The notes beneath the pieces were generated by a model. That model was not told the DNA's origin. It ran no database searches and was given only the letters and a program-made list of their open reading frames with translations. The position numbers were made by a program, and so were the translations under genes. Below, in pieces: positions 14,939 to 23,836 of a stretch of 39,492 nucleotides of DNA (positions are counted from its first letter, which is position 1; the number at the start of each line of letters is the position of its first letter). Origin of the DNA: DAOVVL01 sp965603095. GTDB lineage: Bacteria > Pseudomonadota > Alphaproteobacteria > Rhodospirillales > Magnetovibrionaceae. The DNA lies in NCBI GenBank assembly GCA_965603095.1, contig CBFDBQ010000014.1:1-39492 (forward strand). Reading direction: 5' to 3'.

Positions 14939-16257
14939 GCTATGAAATGATAGCCATTCTCATGTTTTCTTCCATGATCGTAATGTTGATGACTGGCCAG
15001 CGGGTGTTTGGGGCAATTGGTTTTGTTGCCGTTGTGGCATCGTTTTTTCTGTGGGGAACAGGCGGTTCTACCATGGGGTTCAGCGCCGCAATGAAATTGA
15101 TGAAATGGTATCCGCTACTGACGTTACCAATGTTTATTTATATGGGCTACATGCTTTCGGAATCTGGCATCGCCGACGATCTTTACAAAATGTTTCATGT
15201 TTGGATGGGGCCGTTAAATGGCGGGCTAGCCATTGGCACCATTATTTTGATGGTTGTTATTTCTGCAATGAACGGTCTTAGCGTGGCAGGTATGGCCATT
15301 GGCGCCACCATTGCGCTGCCGGAACTTCTTCGTCGTGGTTATGATAAAATCATGGTTACAGGCGTTATTCAGGCGGGTAGCTCGCTTGGTATTTTAGTTC
15401 CGCCCAGTGTTGTTTTGGTTTTGTACGGCATGATTGCCCGCCAGCCTATTGGACAGTTGTGGTTGGCTGGCGTTCTTCCGGGCCTAATGATGGCCGGGTT
15501 ATTTATTCTTTACATTGTTGTGCGTTGCAAAATTCAACCCGAACTTGGCCCTGCTTTGCCTAAGGAAGAAAGACAAGTTTCGTTGCGAGAAAAAATTCGT
15601 TTGCTCAATGCCGGTGTTTTGCCGTTGGCTATATTCATTTCAATGACCGGGCTTTTCCTAATGGGAATAACCAGCCTGGTTGAAAGTTCTGCCGTGGGTG
15701 CGGTTGCGGCAACATTGGCCGCATTAATTAAGGGTCGCCTTAATCGTCACGTATTGGAAGAAACCATGCGAAAATCCCTTGGTGTTAGCTGCATGTTCAT
15801 GTGGATTATCCTAGCCGCCCTTGCATTTGGTGCTGTGTTTGATGGCCTTGGCGCGGGCAAGGCTATCGAAGGATTTTTTGTAGGAAAACTTGGGTTATCT
15901 CCTTGGGAGATTCTTATAATGATGCAGTTGTCATACCTGATAATGGGAATGTTTTTGGATGACACCGCCATGCTGGTTATTGTGGCGCCGCTTTATGTGC
16001 CGCTGGTTGGTATGCTTGGGTTTGATTTAATCTGGTATGGCGTTCTTTATACCATAACCTGTCAAATTGCGTATATGACGCCACCGTTTGGTTACAACTT
16101 GTTCTTAATGCGGGCTATGGCACCTCCGGAAATAACCCTTACAGATATTTACAGGTCGATCATACCATTTGTGTTCATCATGGTATTTGGTCTTTCGCTT
16201 GTAATGATGTTTCCTGAGATAGCAATGTGGCTACCTAATCATTTCTATTTAAAATAG
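14935..16257 (+). CDS. TRAP transporter large permease (DctM family)
   Basis: A 440-residue inner-membrane protein with the DctM loops Ala-Gly-Ser-Ser-Leu-Gly-Ile-Leu-Val-Pro-Pro-Ser and Met-Thr-Pro-Pro-Phe-Gly-Tyr-Asn. The second differs from the usual Pro-Pro-Val-Gly-Leu-Asn and resembles the subgroup that handles oxo acids and unusual substrates, which is a weak hint only. It is coupled to the small permease gene and followed by a 158-base gap before the binding protein gene. Confidence 0.92.
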   Translation: MSYEMIAILMFSSMIVMLMTGQRVFGAIGFVAVVASFFLWGTGGSTMGFSAAMKLMKWYPLLTLPMFIYMGYMLSESGIADDLYKMFHVWMGPLNGGLAIGTIILMVVISAMNGLSVAGMAIGATIALPELLRRGYDKIMVTGVIQAGSSLGILVPPSVVLVLYGMIARQPIGQLWLAGVLPGLMMAGLFILYIVVRCKIQPELGPALPKEERQVSLREKIRLLNAGVLPLAIFISMTGLFLMGITSLVESSAVGAVAATLAALIKGRLNRHVLEETMRKSLGVSCMFMWIILAALAFGAVFDGLGAGKAIEGFFVGKLGLSPWEILIMMQLSYLIMGMFLDDTAMLVIVAPLYVPLVGMLGFDLIWYGVLYTITCQIAYMTPPFGYNLFLMRAMAPPEITLTDIYRSIIPFVFIMVFGLSLVMMFPEIAMWLPNHFYLK

Positions 16258-16306
16258 TAAAAATAAGGTGTGTATGAAGTAATTTTTTAACATTGAAATA
16301 AAACAA

Positions 16307-16346
16307 GTGGCTTGCCAGCGTACTGGATTCACGGAAAAACAGCCAC
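16307..16346 (+). other. Hairpin between the permease and binding-protein genes
   Basis: GTGGCT (16307-16312) pairs with AGCCAC (16341-16346), enclosing a second stem CCAG (16315-16318) with CTGG (16323-16326). Such structures between transporter genes often adjust relative message levels, since binding protein is needed in excess. It is not followed by a clean T-run. Confidence 0.35.
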
Positions 16347-16415
16347 AATAAAATTTTATATTGAGTCCAAAAATTGATAAAGAAATTATAAATCGTGGAA
16401 AGGGAGTAAAATAAA

Positions 16416-17543
16416 ATGATCGATAAAATTAACGATAAGGGCAATCCAGCCAAAAAAAGAAGAGACTTTCTAAAAACGGCCGGTGTTGTTGCCGCTGGTG
16501 GCGCAGCTGCGTTAACGCTTGCCGCTTGTGGAAAGAAAGAAGAAAAGGCATCGTCACCTGCGGCACCAGCCGTTGCTGCAAAATCAAACAAGACCATCAA
16601 ATGGCGCTTGCAAACATATGCCGGACCAGCTTTGGCAGAACATGTTATCAAGCCTGCTATTGATGATTTTAACAAAGCTGCAAACGGCGAAATGGTCATC
16701 GAACTTTTTCATGGTGACCAATTGGTTCCAACTGGCGAGCTGTTTCAGGCAATGCAAAAAGGAACAATTGACGCGGTACAATCAGACGATGATTCAATGA
16801 ACTCACCAACGGCTGTTCGTCAGTTTGGCGGGTACTTCCCGTTTGCATCTCGCTATTCGCTTGATGTGCCGGTTCTTTTCAACCAGTACGGTTTGAAAGA
16901 AATATGGGAATCCGAATATAGTAAAGTTGGCATTAAACATATCAGTGCCGGCTCTTGGGATCCTTGTCATTTTGCCACTAAAGATCCAATTCGTAGCTTG
17001 GCGGATCTTAAAGGCAAGCGGGTGTTTACGTTCCCAACTGCGGGTAAGTTCCTTTCCCAGTTTGGCGTGGTTCCCGTTACCCTTCCATGGGAAGACATCG
17101 AAGTCGCCGTACAAACTGGCGAATTAGATGGTATCGCATGGTCGGGCATCACCGAAGATTACACAGTTGGCTGGGCAGATGTTACCAACTACTTCTTGAC
17201 CAATAATATCTCTGGTGCATGGTGTGGTTCTTTCTTTGCCAATCAGGATCGCTATAATGCGTTGCCTGAACACCTTAAAACACTTCTCAATCTTGCGATG
17301 GATAGTTCACACTATTATCGCCAGCATTGGTATTGGGGTGGTGAAGCAAAACTACGTGTTCATGGCACCAAAATGAAGCTGACGTCTATTCCCGATGAAG
17401 AATGGGCAACGGTTGAAGCCAAAGCACGTTTGTTCTGGGAAGAAGTCGCCGCCACTGGCCCGGTTGCCAGAAAGGTGGTTGATATCTTTAAACAGTACAA
17501 CGATGACATGGACAAAGCAGGGCGTCCATATCGCTACGGCTGA
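16416..17543 (+). CDS. Tat-exported TRAP solute-binding lipoprotein (DctP/Dct7-like)
   Basis: A 375-residue binding protein. Its N terminus has a twin-arginine signal, Lys-Lys-Arg-Arg-Asp-Phe-Leu-Lys at 13-20, then a hydrophobic run ending in the lipobox Leu-Ala-Ala-Cys (Cys38), so it is probably folded before export and lipid-anchored. The mature part has DctP features: Gly-Asp-Gln-Leu-Val-Pro-Thr-Gly-Glu-Leu near 110, Leu-Lys-Gly-Lys-Arg-Val-Phe near 200, and an aromatic-rich C-terminal half typical of the Tat-dependent TRAP binding proteins. GGGAG precedes the ATG. With the genes at 14384 and 14935 it completes the second TRAP system. Confidence 0.88.
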   Translation: MIDKINDKGNPAKKRRDFLKTAGVVAAGGAAALTLAACGKKEEKASSPAAPAVAAKSNKTIKWRLQTYAGPALAEHVIKPAIDDFNKAANGEMVIELFHGDQLVPTGELFQAMQKGTIDAVQSDDDSMNSPTAVRQFGGYFPFASRYSLDVPVLFNQYGLKEIWESEYSKVGIKHISAGSWDPCHFATKDPIRSLADLKGKRVFTFPTAGKFLSQFGVVPVTLPWEDIEVAVQTGELDGIAWSGITEDYTVGWADVTNYFLTNNISGAWCGSFFANQDRYNALPEHLKTLLNLAMDSSHYYRQHWYWGGEAKLRVHGTKMKLTSIPDEEWATVEAKARLFWEEVAATGPVARKVVDIFKQYNDDMDKAGRPYRYG

Positions 17544-17629
17544 TATTTATCAGTATCGAAATGATACTCCGGCCGGGATATATCTCGGTCGGAGTTGATT
17601 TCTAAATTGTAATTTAAATGGTGGAAAAC

Positions 17630-19000
17630 ATGGCAGGTAAATTAACACTGGATGAACTTAAAAAAGCGGTAAATGACGGCGAGATAGACACGGTAGTTGC
17701 CGCCCAGGTTGATATGCAGGGCCGCCTTTCGGGAAAGCGCTTTCAGGCTGAATTTTTCATCGACAGCGCATACAAAGAAACCCATTGCTGCAATTATCTT
17801 TTAGCAACCGATATGGAAATGAATACGGTTGAGGGATACAAATCCACCAGCTGGGAAGCCGGCTATGGCGATTATGCTATGAAGCCCGATCTTTCTACCT
17901 TGCGGCGTATTCCATGGTTAGAAGGAACAGCGCTTGTTCTTTGCGATATGCTTGACCACAAAACCCACGAAGAAATTCCCCATTCGCCCCGTGCCATTTT
18001 GAAAAAACAGGTTGCCCGTCTCGAAGCTATGGGCATGAAACCGTTTATGGCATCCGAGCTTGAGTTCTTTTTGTTTATGGAAAGCTACGAAGAGGCTCAG
18101 GCGTTGGGCCATCGCGACCTTACGCCTATCGGCGCCTATAACGAGGACTACCACATCTTCCAAACAACCAAAGAAGAAGACATCATGCGTGCAATCCGCA
18201 ACGGATTACAAGGCGCAGACGTTCCGGTTGAAAATTCCAAAGGCGAGGCCAGTGCCGGACAAGAAGAAATAAATGTTTGCTATACTGATGCCTTGACCAT
18301 GGCAGACCGTCATTCAATTATTAAAAATGCTTGCAAGGAAATAGCGTGGGACAAAGGCTATTCCATCAGCTTCATGGCAAAATGGAATTATGATTTTGCC
18401 GGTAATTCATCACACATTCATCAATCGCTGTGGAGCCTTGATGGCAAGAAATCATTATTCCATGATCCGGATGCGGAATTTGGAATGTCGGAATTAATGC
18501 GTAATTATTTGGCCGGCCTTTTGCATCATGCCGCTGAAATAACCTATTTTCTGGCACCCAACATAAATTCATATAAACGCTTCATGGAGGGGACCTTTGC
18601 GCCGACCAAGGCCATATGGTCAATGGATAACCGTACCGCTGGTTATCGCATCTGCGGTGAAGCATCCAGCGCAATAAGGGTTGAATGTAGGGTCGGCGGT
18701 TCCGACCTTAATCCATATCTGGCCATGGCGGCATTGCTGGCGGCCGGAATAGATGGAATTGAAAACAAGCGTGAGCTTGAACCACAATTTGTTGGTGATG
18801 CCTACGGTGGAGATGGCGCACGCGAAATACCTTCGACACTGCGCGATGCCACAACAGAGCTTGATAATTCCAAAATGTTGCGTAGCGCGCTAGGTGACGA
18901 TGTAATTGACCATTATGTTCATGCCGCAAAATGGGAACAGTTTGAATATGACCGCCGTGTTACCGACTGGGAAGTGGGTCGCGGTTTCGAGCGAACTTAA
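17630..19000 (+). CDS. Glutamine synthetase-family ligase (gamma-glutamyl-amine type)
   Basis: A 456-residue soluble enzyme with the GS fold: Ala-Ser-Glu-Leu-Glu-Phe-Phe-Leu-Phe for the glutamate/metal site, then a His-Ile-His-Gln-Ser-Leu nucleotide-site motif, and Ile-Arg-Val-Glu-Cys-Arg-Val-Gly-Gly-Ser-Asp-Leu-Asn-Pro-Tyr near the end. It resembles the PuuA/GlnT branch, which joins glutamate to amines using ATP, rather than housekeeping GlnA. ATG 17630 has GTGGA just upstream; the in-frame ATG at 17618 lacks a ribosome site. It lies between the TRAP genes and two dehydrogenases, as expected for a gamma-glutamylation pathway. The amine is not known from sequence. Confidence 0.88.
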   Translation: MAGKLTLDELKKAVNDGEIDTVVAAQVDMQGRLSGKRFQAEFFIDSAYKETHCCNYLLATDMEMNTVEGYKSTSWEAGYGDYAMKPDLSTLRRIPWLEGTALVLCDMLDHKTHEEIPHSPRAILKKQVARLEAMGMKPFMASELEFFLFMESYEEAQALGHRDLTPIGAYNEDYHIFQTTKEEDIMRAIRNGLQGADVPVENSKGEASAGQEEINVCYTDALTMADRHSIIKNACKEIAWDKGYSISFMAKWNYDFAGNSSHIHQSLWSLDGKKSLFHDPDAEFGMSELMRNYLAGLLHHAAEITYFLAPNINSYKRFMEGTFAPTKAIWSMDNRTAGYRICGEASSAIRVECRVGGSDLNPYLAMAALLAAGIDGIENKRELEPQFVGDAYGGDGAREIPSTLRDATTELDNSKMLRSALGDDVIDHYVHAAKWEQFEYDRRVTDWEVGRGFERT

Positions 19001-19034
19001 AAAAATCTAAAACAATACCGAGACAAAGACAAAA

Positions 19035-20417
19035 ATGACAAACTCCATAAAATGTATCTCCCCAATAGACCAATCAACATATGCCGAGCGCCCCATAGCG
19101 GGCATCGATGAAGCCCGCAAAGCTATTTTAGCCGCTAAAGCCGCGCAAAAAGCATGGGCCGCTAGGCCAATTTCCGAGCGTATAAAGCTGGTTCAAGCAG
19201 GCGTTGGTGCTTTGGGTGAAATGAATGATGAAATTGTTCCCGAACTGGCATGGATGATGGGGCGTCCGGTTCGTTATGGTGGTGAATTCAGCGGCGTTAA
19301 TGAACGCGCTTCATACATGGCGTCTATTGCCGAGGAATCTCTTAAACCCATAATAGTTGAACAATCAGACACGTTTGAACGACGGATAGTGCAAGAACCC
19401 CATGGCGTAGTGTTTGTAATTGCGCCGTGGAATTACCCATACATGACCGCCATCAACACCGTTGTTCCAGCGTTAATAGCCGGCAATGCGGTTGTTATAA
19501 AACATGCCAGCCAGACGGTGCTTATTGGCGAGCGCATGGTTAAGGCATTTGTTAGCGCTGGCATTCCGGATGATGTTTTTATAAACCTATTTCTTGACCA
19601 TTCGACAACGTCCGCGCTAATTGGCGAGCGTCATTTTGGCTTTGTTAATTTTACTGGCTCGGTTGGCGGTGGGGCGGCAATGGAAAAAGCCGCAGTTGGA
19701 ACATTTACCAACATGGGGCTTGAATTAGGCGGTAAAGATCCGGGCTACGTTATGGAAGACGCCGATTTGGACGTCGCAGTTGAAACCTTAATCGATGGTG
19801 CGTTTTTTAATTCCGGGCAAAGCTGTTGTGGGGTTGAGCGTATTTACGTTAGCGCATCGCTTTATGATGAATTTGTTGCGCGTGCAGTAAAAATTGTATC
19901 AAGCAACGTTCTCGGCAACCCATTGGATGAAGCAACCACCATGGGGCCAATGGCGCACAAACGTTTTGCTGACGAAGTTCGCGCGCAAACGTCCGAAGCC
20001 ATTGCCGATGGCGCAAAACCGATGATAGACCCTAAACTTTTCCCAGCCGATGATGGCGGGGCGTATCTTGCGCCGCAGATACTCACCAACGTAAATCACG
20101 ACATGCGGATAATGAAAGACGAAACCTTTGGCCCGGCTGTTGGCATTATGAAGGTTTCATCTGACGAGGAAGCCATAGCATTAATGAACGATAGCTATTT
20201 TGGTCTGACCGCATCGCTTTGGACCAATGATACCGAACGGGCCGCAAAAATTGCTGCGCAAATTGAAACCGGAACCGTTTATATGAACCGTTGCGATTAT
20301 GTTGACCCCGGCCTTTGCTGGACTGGATGCAAAGACACTGGGCGCGGTGGCGCGCTTTCACAAATTGGCTATCGCAACCTTACTCGTCCAAAATCATATC
20401 ACCTTAAGAAAACCTAA
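19035..20417 (+). CDS. NAD(P)-dependent aldehyde dehydrogenase
   Basis: A 460-residue soluble enzyme of the aldehyde dehydrogenase superfamily. Visible are Pro-Trp-Asn at 131-133, the cofactor loop Phe-Thr-Gly-Ser-Val-Gly-Gly-Gly at 206-213, general base Glu230 in Leu-Glu-Leu-Gly-Gly-Lys-Asp, and catalytic Cys264 in Gly-Gln-Ser-Cys-Cys-Gly. The Cys-Cys pair replaces the more common Cys-x-Ala. In this operon it would oxidise the aldehyde made by the iron-type alcohol dehydrogenase encoded just downstream. Close to succinate-semialdehyde and gamma-glutamyl-aldehyde dehydrogenases in length and motifs. Confidence 0.9.
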   Translation: MTNSIKCISPIDQSTYAERPIAGIDEARKAILAAKAAQKAWAARPISERIKLVQAGVGALGEMNDEIVPELAWMMGRPVRYGGEFSGVNERASYMASIAEESLKPIIVEQSDTFERRIVQEPHGVVFVIAPWNYPYMTAINTVVPALIAGNAVVIKHASQTVLIGERMVKAFVSAGIPDDVFINLFLDHSTTSALIGERHFGFVNFTGSVGGGAAMEKAAVGTFTNMGLELGGKDPGYVMEDADLDVAVETLIDGAFFNSGQSCCGVERIYVSASLYDEFVARAVKIVSSNVLGNPLDEATTMGPMAHKRFADEVRAQTSEAIADGAKPMIDPKLFPADDGGAYLAPQILTNVNHDMRIMKDETFGPAVGIMKVSSDEEAIALMNDSYFGLTASLWTNDTERAAKIAAQIETGTVYMNRCDYVDPGLCWTGCKDTGRGGALSQIGYRNLTRPKSYHLKKT

Positions 20418-20436
20418 TAATAGAAAGCCTAATAAT

Positions 20437-21579
20437 ATGACAACAGCAAACTGGAGCTACCCAACCGCAATTCGTTTTGGTGCTGGAAGAATTAACGAAA
20501 TAGGCGAAGCCTGCGCCGAAGCGGGAATTAAAAAACCGCTATTGGTAACAGACCGCGGCATGGCTGATCTGCCGATAACAAAAAGCACACTCGATCTGAT
20601 GGAAAAAGCTGGCCTTGGTCGCGCAATGTTTTTCGATGTCGACCCCAACCCAAGTGAGACAAACCTAGAAGCAGGGGTTAAGGCTTTTAAAGCAGGTGAC
20701 CATGACGGTGTCATTGCATTTGGTGGTGGTTCGGGCCTTGATTTGGGCAAGCTGGTGGCATTCATGGCTGGGCAAGCCCGCCCGGTATGGGATTTTGAAG
20801 ATATTGACGATTGGTGGAAACGTGCCAATGAAGGGGCAATTTTTCCCAATGTTGCGGTACCAACCACGGCTGGAACTGGCTCCGAAGTTGGTCGCGCCGG
20901 CGTGCTGACCAATTCCCAAACCCACGTGAAAAAAATAATTTTTCATCCGCGCATTTTACCTGCGGTGGTTATTTGCGACCCTGAATTAACCGTTGGCATG
21001 CCGCGTGTAATTACCGTGGGTACAGGCATGGATGCATTCATTCACTGTCTTGAAGCATATTGTTCGCCATTTTATCACCCTGCAAGCCAAGGCATTGCGC
21101 TAGAAGGTATGCGCATGGCAAAGGAAAACTTAGCCCTGGTGGCAAAAAACCCAAATGATATTGAGGCGCGTGCCCATATGATGGCAGCCGCCGCCATGGG
21201 CGCGGTTGCATTTCAAAAAGGTCTTGGCGGTATTCATGCGTTGGCCCACGCGGTGGGGGCTACCTACAACACCCATCACGGTATGACCAATGCAATTATT
21301 TTGCCTTATGTTTTAAAATTTAATCGCCCAGCCATAGAAGAAATAATTGCCCGTGCAGGTGCCTACATGGACATAGATGGTGGGTTTGACGGTTTTTACG
21401 ATTTCATAATTAAAATGCGGACCGAACTTGACGTTCCCGATAAACTTAGCGCGCTTGGTGTGGGTAATGACCGCATTGATGAACTGGCAGCACTAGCGGT
21501 ACAAGACCCATGTGCTGGTGGTAATCCGGTTGAGCTGACATTAGGTGACGCCAAAGCATTATTAACTGAATGCATTTGA
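20437..21579 (+). CDS. Iron-containing alcohol dehydrogenase (group III)
   Basis: A 380-residue soluble enzyme. The NAD-binding Gly-Gly-Gly-Ser is at 96-99. Metal ligands by comparison with FucO are Asp199, His203, His267 and His281, all present with the right spacing. It oxidises or reduces alcohol/aldehyde pairs with NAD. The frame is open upstream into the aldehyde dehydrogenase gene, but ATG 20437, 19 bases after that gene's stop, fits the family start. The intergenic bases repeat CCTAATAAT twice. It is the last gene of the operon; an alcohol step here suggests that the compound taken in carries a hydroxyl group. Confidence 0.9.
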   Translation: MTTANWSYPTAIRFGAGRINEIGEACAEAGIKKPLLVTDRGMADLPITKSTLDLMEKAGLGRAMFFDVDPNPSETNLEAGVKAFKAGDHDGVIAFGGGSGLDLGKLVAFMAGQARPVWDFEDIDDWWKRANEGAIFPNVAVPTTAGTGSEVGRAGVLTNSQTHVKKIIFHPRILPAVVICDPELTVGMPRVITVGTGMDAFIHCLEAYCSPFYHPASQGIALEGMRMAKENLALVAKNPNDIEARAHMMAAAAMGAVAFQKGLGGIHALAHAVGATYNTHHGMTNAIILPYVLKFNRPAIEEIIARAGAYMDIDGGFDGFYDFIIKMRTELDVPDKLSALGVGNDRIDELAALAVQDPCAGGNPVELTLGDAKALLTECI

Positions 21580-21615
21580 ATACAAATCGATTCGCAACGA
21601 ACGGTATGTTTCCGT

Positions 21616-21704
21616 ATAGAGTAGCCGCAAGTCATTGGAAAACCCGCAGAATCAAGCGGTATTGATAATTTTACATTGATTTGAAATGTTTCCCGGTGCT
21701 CTAT
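21616..21704 (+). promoter_or_regulatory. Possible structured leader of the purine permease operon
   Basis: ATAGAG (21616-21621) can pair with CTCTAT (21699-21704), closing a domain that contains GCCGC (21624-21628) paired with GCGGT (21656-21660). A small hairpin ACGG/CCGT (21601-21614) precedes it. A ligand-responsive leader before a purine permease would be natural, but I do not recognise the purine riboswitch core and cannot match another class from memory. Confidence 0.25.
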
Positions 21705-21745
21705 TTTCCCCACTTGAAATAAATCAATCTTATGGGGGGATACAG

Positions 21746-23038
21746 ATGCAGTGGCTTGATAATTACTTTGGCATCAGCGCCAAGGGATCAACAATAAGAA
21801 CCGAAGCCTTGGCCGGTTTGGCAACATTTTTGACCATGGCCTACATCATTGTCGTTAATCCGGCGATACTTTCAAATGCGGGCCTAGATTTTGGTTCGGT
21901 ATTTGTTGCCACCATTGTTGCCGCCGTTGTTGGCACATCAATAATGGGCTGGTGGGCCAAGTGGCCGGTTGCGCTGGCACCGGGAATGGGCCTCAATGCG
22001 TTTTTCACATTCGGCGTTGTATTAGGAATGAAACAACCGTGGGAAGTTGCCCTTGGTGCGGTTTTTGTCAGCGGTGTTTTGTTTCTTATCCTTAGCCTGA
22101 CGGGCCTGCGGGAATGGGTTATTAATTCAATCCCCAAATCAATGAAATTGGGCATCGGCGCCGGCATTGGAATGTTTCTTGCTATTATTGGCCTAAAGAA
22201 CGCTGGCGTGGTGGTTGACCATCCGGCAACCCTTGTGGGTCTTGGTGATGTTTCCAGCCTTCCGGTTATTTTATTTACCATTGGCTTTGCAATAATGATC
22301 ATTCTGGACAAGCTACGTATTCCCGGCGGCATCGTTATTGGCATTCTTGCGGTTAGCATAGTTGGCTGGGTTACAGGTGCGGCTGAATTTGGCGGGGTTA
22401 TAGGTTCGGTTCCAAGTCTTGAGCCAACCTTTCTAAAGCTTGATATCGCTGGCGCGCTAACCGCCGTAATGATTGGCGTAGTGTTCTCGCTTTTGTTTGT
22501 CGATTTTTTCGATACCGCCGGAACGCTTACCAGTGTTGCTAACATAGCTGGTAAAATTGGCCCCGATGGTAAAATTGAAAACATTGGCCGTGCGGTTGTT
22601 AGCGATTCATTGGCAACCATTGTCGGCGCATTATTCGGCACATCCAATACAACCTCATACATTGAAAGCGCCGCCGGCATTAAAGAGGGTGGGCGCACAG
22701 GCCTAACCGCAGTGGTTGTGGCAATATTGTTTTTGCTATGCCTTGGCTTTGCCCCATTGGCGCAAAGTATTCCGGCGTTTGCATCGGCGGCGGCCTTGGT
22801 GTTTGTGGCAACTCATTTCATGCGCAATATGCTTGATATTAATTGGGATGATGCAACCGAATATGCACCTGCAGTTTTGGCGGCAATATTAATGCCCCTG
22901 ACATTTTCCATCGCCAACGGTATAGCCATCGGCTTTATTGTCTATGCTGTGGTTAAAATTGCCAGTGGCCGTGTTTCAGACGCTAATCCAGCTGTGTTGC
23001 TGGTGGCTGTTCTGGGCGTTTTGCACTACGTTTTTTAG
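21746..23038 (+). CDS. NCS2 family purine permease (AzgA/PbuG type)
   Basis: A 430-residue inner-membrane transporter with about 12-14 helices. It opens with Met-Gln-Trp-Leu-Asp-Asn-Tyr-Phe-Gly-Ile, then Arg-Thr-Glu-Ala-Leu-Ala-Gly-Leu-Ala-Thr-Phe-Leu-Thr-Met-Ala-Tyr, both typical of the adenine/guanine/hypoxanthine branch. Further marks are Ala-Pro-Gly-Met-Gly-Leu-Asn-Ala-Phe-Phe and Phe-Asp-Thr-Ala-Gly-Thr-Leu, with Thr-Ser-Tyr-Ile-Glu-Ser-Ala-Ala-Gly-Ile later. ATG 21746 has GGGGGGA 7 bases upstream; an upstream extension of 20 codons is unlikely. It is followed after 26 bases by a phosphoribosyltransferase gene, indicating uptake plus salvage. Confidence 0.9.
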   Translation: MQWLDNYFGISAKGSTIRTEALAGLATFLTMAYIIVVNPAILSNAGLDFGSVFVATIVAAVVGTSIMGWWAKWPVALAPGMGLNAFFTFGVVLGMKQPWEVALGAVFVSGVLFLILSLTGLREWVINSIPKSMKLGIGAGIGMFLAIIGLKNAGVVVDHPATLVGLGDVSSLPVILFTIGFAIMIILDKLRIPGGIVIGILAVSIVGWVTGAAEFGGVIGSVPSLEPTFLKLDIAGALTAVMIGVVFSLLFVDFFDTAGTLTSVANIAGKIGPDGKIENIGRAVVSDSLATIVGALFGTSNTTSYIESAAGIKEGGRTGLTAVVVAILFLLCLGFAPLAQSIPAFASAAALVFVATHFMRNMLDINWDDATEYAPAVLAAILMPLTFSIANGIAIGFIVYAVVKIASGRVSDANPAVLLVAVLGVLHYVF

Positions 23039-23064
23039 ATAAGAAAGAAAAGAGAAGTCCTGCA

Positions 23065-23610
23065 ATGGTTGAAAAGCAATTTATATCTGCTGAAGAGCTA
23101 TTGCAGGATTCTTTCTTGCTCGGTCATCAAATACTTAAATCTGGCTTTAAGCCAAATTACATCGTTGGTGTGTGGCGTGGTGGAACCCCGGTGGGGATTG
23201 CGGTTCAGGAATTGATGGAATACCACGGTGTTTCAACTGACCATATTTCCATTAGAACATCATCATACGAAGGTATAGAAAAACAAAACGACAACATAAA
23301 GGTGCATGGACTGCATTATATAATTGAAAATGCAAACGCCGATGATTCCATGTTGATTATTGACGATGTATTTGATTCTGGGCGTAGCATTGATGCAATC
23401 ATCAAAAAAATAAAAGAACTTTCCCGCAGCAATACACCAAAAACTATTCGTATTGCCACGGTTTATTATAAACCGTCTAAGGCCAAGGTTGATTTTTCGC
23501 CGGATTATTATATTCACCAAACCGACAAATGGTTGGTGTTTCCCCACGAATTACAAGGCCTGAGCGAAGAAGAAATACTGAAAAATAAACCGTCTGCGCT
23601 TAAGGACTAA
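23065..23610 (+). CDS. Purine phosphoribosyltransferase (hypoxanthine type)
   Basis: A 181-residue soluble type I phosphoribosyltransferase. The PRPP-binding motif Leu-Ile-Ile-Asp-Asp-Val-Phe-Asp-Ser-Gly-Arg-Ser is at 97-108, and Val-Trp-Arg-Gly-Gly near 36-40 forms the PPi loop. It would convert a free purine base and PRPP to the nucleotide. Co-directional and close to the purine permease gene, which supports hypoxanthine, guanine or xanthine as substrate. Xanthine-guanine versus hypoxanthine use cannot be separated by eye. Confidence 0.83.
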   Translation: MVEKQFISAEELLQDSFLLGHQILKSGFKPNYIVGVWRGGTPVGIAVQELMEYHGVSTDHISIRTSSYEGIEKQNDNIKVHGLHYIIENANADDSMLIIDDVFDSGRSIDAIIKKIKELSRSNTPKTIRIATVYYKPSKAKVDFSPDYYIHQTDKWLVFPHELQGLSEEEILKNKPSALKD

Positions 23611-23784
23611 AAAATAGAATGGTGCTAAAATTACTTATATGAGCAGAGAATTGATATAATCTGTTAATTTAATAATATTTTATTGGTAAATACTTTTTTT
23701 ATCTTAATTACGCCTTATTCATTGGTGTATAAGTAATCATCAGCTTTTGAAGACCTCCCCTTAAAAAAAGCCTCCAGCTAACTG

Positions 23785-23807
23785 GTGGGCAATGGGCAAT
23801 TGCCCAC
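23785..23807 (+). promoter_or_regulatory. Perfect hairpin in the leader of the malate-CoA ligase genes
   Basis: GTGGGCAAT (23785-23793) and ATTGCCCAC (23799-23807) form a perfect 9-bp stem with a 5-base loop, ending 29 bases before the ATG at 23837. The trailer is A-rich, not T-rich, so it is not a plus-strand terminator. It could be an operator for a LysR- or GntR-type protein, or a message-stabilising element. Confidence 0.4.
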
Positions 23808-23836
23808 AAAAAACAAAAATAGGGAAGTGTCTAAAT

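Noticed and set aside
16235..16699. Minus-strand open frame spanning the gap before the Tat binding protein
   Set aside because: Most of it is antisense to the binding-protein signal region; its hydrophobic part mirrors the Ala-rich signal and AT-rich gap.
21841..22698. Long minus-strand open frame of 285 codons
   Set aside because: It lies fully antisense to the purine permease gene, whose families and motifs are clear; the product is Pro/Thr-rich with no domain.
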